NCBI GenBank assembly: GCA_029882975.1 | Contig: JAOUJW010000003.1 | Location: 193,090-257,089 of the forward strand | Length of the DNA stretch: 64,000 bases | Reading direction: 5' to 3' | Origin: Gammaproteobacteria bacterium | Lineage (GTDB): Bacteria > Pseudomonadota > Gammaproteobacteria > SZUA-152 | Shown here: positions 17,020 through 24,301 of the stretch, piece by piece | Layout: each line of letters begins with the position of its first letter | Position numbering within the stretch: the first letter of the stretch is position 1 | Translations under genes and position numbers: made by a program | Notes under the pieces: generated by a model | Seen by the model: the letters and a program-made list of their open reading frames with translations, nothing else | The model's database searches: none | What the model was told of the DNA's origin: nothing

Positions 17020-18660
17020 ATGAGAAATTTGGTCCTGATGCGAGTAGCCGTGGGCGGTATGGTGGCAGGTTTAGCCATTGCCGGATGTTCCGTGAAAAGT
17101 AAACGAGTTGAAGAACCAGCTGTAGCCAAGGAGGCCAAATCGCAGGAGGAAACTCAAGCTGCGGCAGCGGTGCCGGCACCACCGGAAAAGCAAGCCGTGG
17201 AAATACTGGTTCCACCTGCTGAAGTAGCTCAACCCAAGGTGTCCGTTGATCCAATACCTAAAGCTGCTCCCAAACCGGTGGAAACAGCAAAAGTAGAAAA
17301 GCCTGCAGCGGTGAAGCAAGAGCCTTCAGCGGTGAAACAAGAGCCTTCAGCGGTGAAACAAGAGCCTTCAGCGAAAAACCAAGAGCCTGCAAAAGAAGCA
17401 CCCGTAGCGGCAAAAGAGCCCGCAAAGACACCCATGATAGAGGCGCAATCTAAAGCACAAGTAACCGCGCCAAAATCCACCGGACCGGATCATTTTGTTA
17501 TCACGGTTGCAGAAAAAAATTCATCGCATCCCCATTTTGGTAAGGGGCATAAATTGGGCTTTTCCGTTAATGGTGAGCCGGGCAAAGAGCTGGTAGTGCA
17601 GCGATCCAAAGCTTATCGCTTTGAAGTAGCCACAGACCCCAAGCACGATGTGTATTTTTCCACCAAAGAAATCGGTTGGGGTTCCAGTCCTTGGGCCGAT
17701 GGTGTGGAAGGCGCGTTTATTTACAACGGTATCATCAATGTCAAACTGGACGACAAGGCTCCCAAAGCCTTGTACTATTCCTGTCGAAATCACCCCTATA
17801 TGGGTGGAAGAATTCATGTGGTTAATCCGGGGGAAACCGTTGCCATAAAAAAAGGCAAGAGTTCCTCTGGCGCCGCTGAAACAGAGGTTAAGGTTACCGC
17901 AGGCATGGTGAATCAAAAGTTAATGTTTGCGCAAATGTTAATGAAATCCCAGTCGTTTAAGTCCCTGACGGCTGTCCAGCGCCAAACTGCAGAGGAACTG
18001 GTCGCCGGTGCAAAGCAGGACTCAAAAGCCGGGAATCACCAACAGGCGTTTGCAGCAGCAGAAAAGGCTTTGGTTATTTTGAAAAATAAAAAGTCTGCCA
18101 GCGCGGTTGCTAAAGATAACCCGCAGGTAAAAGCCGAATATAAGGAGCTTACAGCATCCATTGCAGATTATGAAAAATCCCATGCGGACAATGTGAAACG
18201 AGTCAAGAAAGCCGGTAAATCCAAACCTGTTAATTACGACAAGGACAAAGTTGCCGCTTTAAAGAAAAAAGCCGAAGACGCGGCGAAACAAAATGACTAC
18301 GAATCCGCCAATCACAGTCTGCATGAGGCTCAAAACCTCATCACTAAAGCACTGCAAGGCATGTTACATTCCACAACAATTGTTTATGACTTGAATTTTG
18401 AAACACCACAAGAAGAATATGAATATGAGTTGAAACGCTTTGGAGGTTACGAAGAGCTGATACCGGTTGCCATCGAAGCAAAAAAACCGGCGGAGGGAGC
18501 GAAAAAACTCATGCAAATGTATTTGAAAAAAGGCCGTGATATGAGAGAGGCTGCAGTGAAAAAGGCGGCATCCGGTGATTTCCCGGTAGCCATCGCCATG
18601 CTGCTGGATGCCACTAAGGAAGTTCGGCGGGCATTACGCATGGTTGGCGTAATGCAATAA
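17020..18660 (+). CDS. Cupredoxin lipoprotein with Lys-rich helical C-terminal domain
   Basis: 546 residues. Lipobox IAGC (Cys23). Residues 30-150 are a Pro/Ala/Lys/Glu linker with a short tandem repeat. Residues about 157-270 form a cupredoxin-like domain with a complete type 1 copper ligand set: His209 in DPKHDVYF and Cys255, His258, Met261 in YSCRNHPYM, i.e. C-x2-H-x2-M as in amicyanin. Residues about 300-546 are predicted helical, with Ala/Lys-rich repeats such as KAEDAAKQNDYESANHSL; function unknown. It lies between triheme genes 2 and 3 and would put a copper electron carrier in the cytochrome chain. Starts the 17020-21460 operon after a terminator. Confidence 0.8.
   Translation: MRNLVLMRVAVGGMVAGLAIAGCSVKSKRVEEPAVAKEAKSQEETQAAAAVPAPPEKQAVEILVPPAEVAQPKVSVDPIPKAAPKPVETAKVEKPAAVKQEPSAVKQEPSAVKQEPSAKNQEPAKEAPVAAKEPAKTPMIEAQSKAQVTAPKSTGPDHFVITVAEKNSSHPHFGKGHKLGFSVNGEPGKELVVQRSKAYRFEVATDPKHDVYFSTKEIGWGSSPWADGVEGAFIYNGIINVKLDDKAPKALYYSCRNHPYMGGRIHVVNPGETVAIKKGKSSSGAAETEVKVTAGMVNQKLMFAQMLMKSQSFKSLTAVQRQTAEELVAGAKQDSKAGNHQQAFAAAEKALVILKNKKSASAVAKDNPQVKAEYKELTASIADYEKSHADNVKRVKKAGKSKPVNYDKDKVAALKKKAEDAAKQNDYESANHSLHEAQNLITKALQGMLHSTTIVYDLNFETPQEEYEYELKRFGGYEELIPVAIEAKKPAEGAKKLMQMYLKKGRDMREAAVKKAASGDFPVAIAMLLDATKEVRRALRMVGVMQ
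17308..17391 (+). repeat. 21-bp tandem repeat (3 copies plus a degenerate fourth)
   Basis: Three units of GCGGTGAAACAAGAGCCTTCA (first with one G variant) at 17308-17328, 17329-17349 and 17350-17370, and a diverged unit to 17391. Each adds AVKQEPS to the linker of the cupredoxin lipoprotein, so copy number can change without a frameshift. Confidence 0.95.
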
Positions 18661-18716
18661 GTATCAGGGAGACTAAGAAGTTGTTGCTTAAACAGTATTT
18701 AAAAGGAATCACAAGA

Positions 18717-19259
18717 GTGAAACGACTTGGACTTATGGGATTATTCTGTATGATCTTTGTGCCGTCACTCACGGCCGAGGAGGGCAGCGGGCATTTCCAG
18801 CTGCACGGAGACGTGGTGCCAATTCATAAGGATGGTATTCATGATCCGGAAAATGACGCAGTGAACACGCTGCAGCCTCCCTATGAGGCAATGAAGGATT
18901 TTCCCCGTGATGCACGCGGTGTCATCAATTGGGTGGAAACCCTGAATCAAGGTTTTATCAACCCTAGAACCGGGTTGACCGGAAAAGAAAAAATGCATTC
19001 TGTGGATTTCGATGTCATTTTCAAAAATACCGCATCCATGCCCTACGTGCGTTTTCCACATCTCCCGCACACAAAGTGGCTAACCTGTAAGAATTGCCAC
19101 CCAGGTATATTTCTACCCCAACGCGGGGGGAATTTTGTAACCATGGCTGCCATTATAGAGGGAGAATATTGTGGAGTTTGTCATGGGAAAGTTGCTTTTC
19201 CGCCACTGGAGTGTAATCGATGTCACAGCGTTGCGCGGAAAAGTGTCGGTTTAAGATAA
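18717..19259 (+). CDS. Triheme cytochrome c (c7-type), third of three
   Basis: About 180 residues from a GTG at 18717 with AAGGA upstream, giving the signal peptide KRLGLMGLFCMIFVPSLTAE; a TTG at 18681 would add 12 residues. It has the same N-terminal domain as the second triheme (KDGIHDPENDAVNTLQPP, WVETLNQGFINPR) and hemes CKNCH, CGVCH, CNRCH with FPHLPHT upstream. It overlaps the next NHL gene by 40 bp, a sign of tight co-translation. Gene order cupredoxin-triheme-NHL-NHL suggests one complex. Confidence 0.88.
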   Translation: MKRLGLMGLFCMIFVPSLTAEEGSGHFQLHGDVVPIHKDGIHDPENDAVNTLQPPYEAMKDFPRDARGVINWVETLNQGFINPRTGLTGKEKMHSVDFDVIFKNTASMPYVRFPHLPHTKWLTCKNCHPGIFLPQRGGNFVTMAAIIEGEYCGVCHGKVAFPPLECNRCHSVARKSVGLR

Positions 19260-20290
19260 GTTTCGCTCTCTTTGCTGCATGGGTGCTGCTGCTATCAGCA
19301 TGCACTATGGAGGAATTGGAGCGATTCGCTCGCGAAAAAGAAGAAGTTAATCCTTTACCTACATCTTCCACCGGGATTGTGCCCAGTGCCGGAGCTTTGG
19401 TGCCTCATTCCATCATCAAGGGCGGGAAACACGAGTTCAAAGGTGCCGTGGGGACTGTGGCGCGTCTGTTGGTGGGTCCTGCCGATGAAGTAAAATTTGT
19501 TAAACCGGTAGCCGTCGGTGGGCGTGATAATTTTCTCTATATAGTGGATGCGGGTGCTAAAGTAGTATTCCGTTACAATTTAGATACTCATAATATTTCC
19601 GCCATTGGCCAGGTCGGGGTTCGTTTTGCCGGTGACCTGGGGAACATCTATGTGCTTAAGGACTATTCCTTTTACATAGTAGACTCTACCGGTAAACAGG
19701 TCTTACATTTTGATAAAGAAGGCCAATTATTAAACACATTGAACGATCCCGCCAACTTATCTCGCCCAATGGATGTGTGGGTGAATGAGCGCAATGGGGA
19801 TGTCTATGTGGCCGATGGCTCTTACAGCCATATTATTGTGTTTGATCGTTTCGGTCGAGCGTATAAATTGGTGGGTCAACGGGGAACAGGGCCGGGTCGC
19901 TTCCGTGCCATTACGGATATGACAGCGGGAGTCGACGGACTCTATGTTGTGGATAGACTGGAGTTACCCATTCAGGTGTTTGGCTTTGAGGGTAATTTTT
20001 TATTTTCCTTCGGAGAGAAGAAACAAATATACCCAACGGCGATAGCCGTGGATCAGTGGAAACGAGTGTACGTCAGTGATAAGTCGGATAATACCATACG
20101 CGTTTATGACAACAAGGAGCTTATCGCTGAGGTCGGGGGGGGGGGTGCAGCACCCGGCCGATTTCGCTTAATAACGGGAATGTGGTTAAAGGACCGGTTT
20201 CTATATGTGGCCGACAGCATGAATAAACGAGTGCAGGTGATGCAAATCAATCCGGAATATTCCGGTAATTTCATTCCATTGGGGTTGTAA
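19220..20290 (+). CDS. NHL-repeat beta-propeller lipoprotein
   Basis: 356 residues. The signal ends in a lipobox LLSAC (Cys28). Propeller blades start near residue 80: NFLYIVDAGAKVVFRYN, DYSFYIVDSTGKQVLHFD, GDVYVADGSYSHIIVFDRFGRAYK, VDGLYVVDRLELPIQVFG, KRVYVSDKSDNTIRVYDN and RFLYVADSMNKRVQVM, about six NHL blades. No catalytic motif. The start codon lies 40 bp inside the preceding triheme gene, and its stop is immediately followed by the ATG of the next NHL gene. Likely an outer-membrane periplasmic-face scaffold for the triheme or undecaheme cytochromes. Confidence 0.87.
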   Translation: MSQRCAEKCRFKISFALFAAWVLLLSACTMEELERFAREKEEVNPLPTSSTGIVPSAGALVPHSIIKGGKHEFKGAVGTVARLLVGPADEVKFVKPVAVGGRDNFLYIVDAGAKVVFRYNLDTHNISAIGQVGVRFAGDLGNIYVLKDYSFYIVDSTGKQVLHFDKEGQLLNTLNDPANLSRPMDVWVNERNGDVYVADGSYSHIIVFDRFGRAYKLVGQRGTGPGRFRAITDMTAGVDGLYVVDRLELPIQVFGFEGNFLFSFGEKKQIYPTAIAVDQWKRVYVSDKSDNTIRVYDNKELIAEVGGGGAAPGRFRLITGMWLKDRFLYVADSMNKRVQVMQINPEYSGNFIPLGL

Positions 20291-21460
20291 ATGGCTTTAG
20301 ATCACGTTTTTACAATAGCTGGGCGCAGAGGACTAGTCGGTGTTTTGGTTTTAGTGATGCTGAGCGGTTGTGCGGAAATCCAATACCGGTTCCAATATCA
20401 TGAAGCAAAACAGCTGCAAGAAGTTAAAACAGACGCTGAAGGCAACGAAAAAATAACCCAGCAAGCCCCTTTGGTCTGGCCTTCACCGCCTGAGCAGGAG
20501 CGATTTAAATATATCGGTGAGCTTTCAGGGGAAACAAACTTTAAACCCATAGAGTCATCCAAGACATTTTTAGAGCGCTTAGGTAGTTTCTTCCAATGGT
20601 TGGTTGGTTTGGATACCGGGGGAAACAGTCCAATGTTGTTGCGTCGGCCACAATCGGGAGTGATGGACGATGATGGCCGTATGTACGTTACCGATGTGGG
20701 GCGCCATTCTGTGCTTATGTTTGATACCCAAAAAGGTGAATTTGCCGAATGGACGCAAGCAGGAGCCCAGGAAGATTTTAAAACGCCAGTGGGAATTGCT
20801 ATATCCTCACAAGGGAAAATTTATGTGGCGGATGCGGACTGGGGGTTTATCGTAGAATTGGATAAAGAGGGTAATCCAATTCGCAATTTCGGCAAAGGAA
20901 TTTTGCAAAGACCTACCGGTCTTGTTTACGATACCATTTTGCATCAGCTCTACGTTGCCGATACTCATGCTCACGATATCAAAGTTTTTAATGTCAACGG
21001 CGAATTAGTTGATAACATTGGTCAAAAAGGCAGCGCTCCAGGCGAATTCAATTCCCCAACGCATTTGGCGTTTTCTCGCGGCAAGCTCTATGTCACTGAT
21101 ACTTTTAATACTCGTGTTCAAGTGTTGAGCAGAAATGGCGATGTGAGTCATCAAATTGGTCAAAGAGGCTTATATATCGGTAATCTTATCCGCCCAAAAG
21201 GTGTGGCTACTGATTCGCAAGGAAATATATATGTCATTGAGTCATATGCCGATTATTTGCTAGTATATAATGCTAAGGGCGATTTTCTTTTACCTATCGG
21301 GGGCACTGGTTCGGAGGCGGGGAAGTTTTATCTGCCATCCGGAGTCTGGACCGATTCCAAAGATCGCATCTATATAGCTGATATGTTCAATGGACGTATT
21401 GTGGTTTTGCAGTATATAGCTTCGCAATACAGTTCGGAATTTAGCGGCATGAAGAATTAA
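20291..21460 (+). CDS. NHL-repeat beta-propeller lipoprotein
   Basis: 389 residues, starting one base after the preceding stop. Lipobox LSGC (Cys27). The region QAPLVWPSPPEQERFKYIGE resembles the N-terminal segment of the NHL lipoproteins at 9836 and 54414. Blades: GRMYVTDVGRHSVLMFD, GKIYVADADWGFIVELD, HQLYVADTHAHDIKVFN, GKLYVTDTFNTRVQVL, GNIYVIESYADYLLVYN and DRIYIADMFNGRIVVLQ, a six-bladed NHL propeller. It is the last gene before the undecaheme, 130 bp upstream of it. Confidence 0.87.
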   Translation: MALDHVFTIAGRRGLVGVLVLVMLSGCAEIQYRFQYHEAKQLQEVKTDAEGNEKITQQAPLVWPSPPEQERFKYIGELSGETNFKPIESSKTFLERLGSFFQWLVGLDTGGNSPMLLRRPQSGVMDDDGRMYVTDVGRHSVLMFDTQKGEFAEWTQAGAQEDFKTPVGIAISSQGKIYVADADWGFIVELDKEGNPIRNFGKGILQRPTGLVYDTILHQLYVADTHAHDIKVFNVNGELVDNIGQKGSAPGEFNSPTHLAFSRGKLYVTDTFNTRVQVLSRNGDVSHQIGQRGLYIGNLIRPKGVATDSQGNIYVIESYADYLLVYNAKGDFLLPIGGTGSEAGKFYLPSGVWTDSKDRIYIADMFNGRIVVLQYIASQYSSEFSGMKN

Positions 21461-21589
21461 GCAACGCTTAACCGTGTAAAGATAGAATAAACTGTCACTC
21501 TGATGAGCGCAGGTAGACAGTACAGTTAAACTCATGCCACGGATGATAATGAGTATAGGAACGGGATCAGGGGCATCTATGCCGGGATT

Positions 21590-24268
21590 ATGAGAATAGA
21601 CGGGGTCGTTATGAATATCGTGCGTGTGGTAGGGCAGTGCATGGTTTTGGTGTTGGGCACGATGTTATGTGTATCCAATGCATGGGCGGGGCGCATCGCG
21701 GATATCTCCAATACAAAACACAATTTTTCCACCGGTGGGCCCGATACTTTACCCACCGGTCAGCAACGTGTGGTTAAAGCGCAGGCGGAAAATCAAATCT
21801 GTGTCTTTTGTCATACACCGCATGCGGCCAATACCGAAGTTGCTCCATTGTGGAATCGAAATTTAACCACGGCGACTTATCAAGTTTACGGTTCCACCAT
21901 CGGCGGTGCCTCTACCAGTTCCTTTGATGCAAACATTACCCAACCCAGTGGCGTCTCCAAACTGTGTTTGTCCTGTCATGATGGAACCATGGCTATCGGT
22001 GGCGTTAACGTTTTAAACGGGTCCGATCGAAACGGACCTATCCAGATGGTGGGTACGGGGCCTGGTGGAAACATGGCTCCGGGTGATGGTACCACCACCG
22101 GTTTTACGCGTTATCTTGGTACAAATCTGACCAACGATCATCCCATCTCCGTCACTTACGACCAGACCTTGGTCACTGTGGATGCGGAAATGCGCAATCC
22201 CAACCAAAACCATATTTTCGTACGCACGGTTGATCCCGGGCGACCCGTGACAGAGCAAGTGCATCTGGAAGGTAGCCCCAGCGTGGTCAATGGCGGATTG
22301 GTCCAATGTAACAGTTGTCACGATCCTCATATTCGCAGTACCGATCCTCAGGAAAATATTAAATTCCTGCGGTTGAATCGTTTACAAGTAGGGCAAGGTC
22401 CCAGTACGGTCCAAGTGTTTTCTCCGCAAAACGATATTATTTGTCTCGCTTGTCACGAAAAAACCGGCTGGGCCGGTTCGGCTCATGCTGATGAACGGGT
22501 GGCCAACGAGGTTTACACCGCAGGTGCTGCCCAGGCCCGTGAATTCCCTGCCGGTACTCAAGTTTGGCAATCCGCCTGCTTGGCCTGCCACGATACTCAT
22601 ACTGTGGAAGGTTCACGACGTTTGTTGCGCGAAGGGGTTGACGGTAACACGTTAACTTTAGCGGGAAATTACCGGATTAAACAAGGCGGTGGTCAACCGG
22701 CCATTGAAGAGACATGTTATGCCTGCCACTCGCGCGACGGTTTTACGCTACAAGGGCAAGATCGAGGACTAAACGCCAGCACATTTGAGGTGCCGGACAT
22801 AAAAACAGATTTTACCACCATGGCGCGGCGCATGCCGATCACTACGGCGGCACAACAACGCAGTTTTGAGGTGCACGATATCGGTTCAGCCAATGCCGAT
22901 GCCGCTCGCGTTGGTGACGGGCCCAATGGTTTAGGTAAGGATTTTATTGAATCTGCTGCCTTGATGGGCAATGGTAATCGTCATGTGGAATGTACCGATT
23001 GTCACAACCCGCACCGAGTCACCAAAAACCGATTGTTTTACGAAGATCCAGTTGCCACCGGTCCAGCGGCTGCGGGAACCCATAGTCATACGCAGCCTCA
23101 TACCAATCTGGCCTCCGGTGTATTACGCGGTATATGGGGTGTGGAACCGGTGTATACGTCACAGTCGTTTTATGATGATCCATCCAGTTTCAATGTTAAG
23201 CGGGGCAATCCGGCTAATACAGTGGTGCGGGCAACAGACTCCCCGGATGCTGTGGATTATGTTACTCGGGAATATCAAATTTGCTTTAAGTGTCATTCCA
23301 ATTATTCTTTCGGGACGACACCCCCGCCAATGGGCTATAACCCCAATTTAACACCGGCCAGTGTCAACAATATTGGTTCTTATACAAATATTGCGAGGGA
23401 GTACAATTCCCCGGCTTCACATATGGGTGAAGGCGCTGCTGCCGGTGGTGGTGCGACCGGTGCAGGTGCAAACCACCGTTCCTGGCATCCGGTGATGCGA
23501 CCCACGGGCCGGGATGGCGGTGTTCGCGGTGTGACGCCGGCACAGTTGTGGTTGCAACCGTTCCAGTTTATCGGTACTCAAACCATGTATTGCACTGACT
23601 GTCATGGTTCCAGCACAGCAGGTGGAACCGCGGTACCAAACGGCGGTGAAAACGGCTTTGCCTGGGGTCCACACGGTTCCAACGATAACTTCCTGCTCAA
23701 AGGCCCGTGGTCTGGAGCGACCACCGGGGGTACGGGAGCCGGCACACCCAACCACTTATGTTTTAAGTGCCATAATTACGATCAGTACGGTACGGGAAAT
23801 GGTGGTACCGGTGGTGTAGCCAACAGTGGCTTTCGTCTAGGTGGCGGTATGGGCGGTATGTGCATGGGCGGTGGTATGGGTGGTGGAGCCGGTGGCGGTA
23901 TGATGTGTATGATGGGTGGCGGCGGTATGGGTGGCATGGCGTTCAATAACCTGCATGTATTTCACAATAATGTGGTGACCAATTTCCGCTGCAATCTGTG
24001 TCACGTGGCTATCCCACACGGCTGGAAAAACAAAAACTTCCTGGTCAATCTTAATGATGTAGGTGCGGAAAGCAGTAATGGTGACCGGGGTGAAATCGCC
24101 TGGCCGGCCGGTAGAGCCCGTTATGTGAATGGTCCCTATTATAATGGAGCCGTGTTGAAAATACGGAATTTTGCAGTGAGTGGTGGCTGGAACCCTGTCG
24201 ATTGTGGCTCAGCTTCCGGTGCCTTTGGTGTAGGCTGGATGGCGGCTACCTGCGCAAACGCACCATAA
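21590..24268 (+). CDS. Undecaheme (11 CXXCH) secreted c-type cytochrome, copy 1
   Basis: 892 residues; an in-frame ATG at 21611 with GGGG upstream gives a cleaner signal peptide (MNIVRVVGQCMVLVLG...AWAG). Eleven heme motifs in order: CVFCH, CLSCH, CNSCH, CLACH, CLACH, CYACH, CTDCH, CFKCH, CTDCH, CFKCH, CNLCH. Many are followed by TPH/DPH/NPH. The start, ADISNTKHNFSTG, is shared with the copy at 28142 and resembles the tetra/pentaheme N-termini. Before heme 11, residues about 750-785 are almost all Gly and Met with two Cys. No membrane segment. It fits the undecaheme of the uet-type cluster and would be the terminal surface electron donor or acceptor. Confidence 0.93.
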   Translation: MRIDGVVMNIVRVVGQCMVLVLGTMLCVSNAWAGRIADISNTKHNFSTGGPDTLPTGQQRVVKAQAENQICVFCHTPHAANTEVAPLWNRNLTTATYQVYGSTIGGASTSSFDANITQPSGVSKLCLSCHDGTMAIGGVNVLNGSDRNGPIQMVGTGPGGNMAPGDGTTTGFTRYLGTNLTNDHPISVTYDQTLVTVDAEMRNPNQNHIFVRTVDPGRPVTEQVHLEGSPSVVNGGLVQCNSCHDPHIRSTDPQENIKFLRLNRLQVGQGPSTVQVFSPQNDIICLACHEKTGWAGSAHADERVANEVYTAGAAQAREFPAGTQVWQSACLACHDTHTVEGSRRLLREGVDGNTLTLAGNYRIKQGGGQPAIEETCYACHSRDGFTLQGQDRGLNASTFEVPDIKTDFTTMARRMPITTAAQQRSFEVHDIGSANADAARVGDGPNGLGKDFIESAALMGNGNRHVECTDCHNPHRVTKNRLFYEDPVATGPAAAGTHSHTQPHTNLASGVLRGIWGVEPVYTSQSFYDDPSSFNVKRGNPANTVVRATDSPDAVDYVTREYQICFKCHSNYSFGTTPPPMGYNPNLTPASVNNIGSYTNIAREYNSPASHMGEGAAAGGGATGAGANHRSWHPVMRPTGRDGGVRGVTPAQLWLQPFQFIGTQTMYCTDCHGSSTAGGTAVPNGGENGFAWGPHGSNDNFLLKGPWSGATTGGTGAGTPNHLCFKCHNYDQYGTGNGGTGGVANSGFRLGGGMGGMCMGGGMGGGAGGGMMCMMGGGGMGGMAFNNLHVFHNNVVTNFRCNLCHVAIPHGWKNKNFLVNLNDVGAESSNGDRGEIAWPAGRARYVNGPYYNGAVLKIRNFAVSGGWNPVDCGSASGAFGVGWMAATCANAP

Positions 24269-24301
24269 GCGAGCTTGTTTGTATATTTTAAGGTTGCAGG
24301 T

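Noticed and set aside
17308-17391. 21-bp tandem repeat as iteron or origin element
   Set aside because: It lies in frame inside the cupredoxin lipoprotein linker and has no AT-rich or DnaA-box neighbours.
23842-23940. Gly-rich repeat region as a microsatellite or CRISPR-like array
   Set aside because: Units are irregular GGY/ATG codons in frame within the undecaheme; no spacers or constant repeats.
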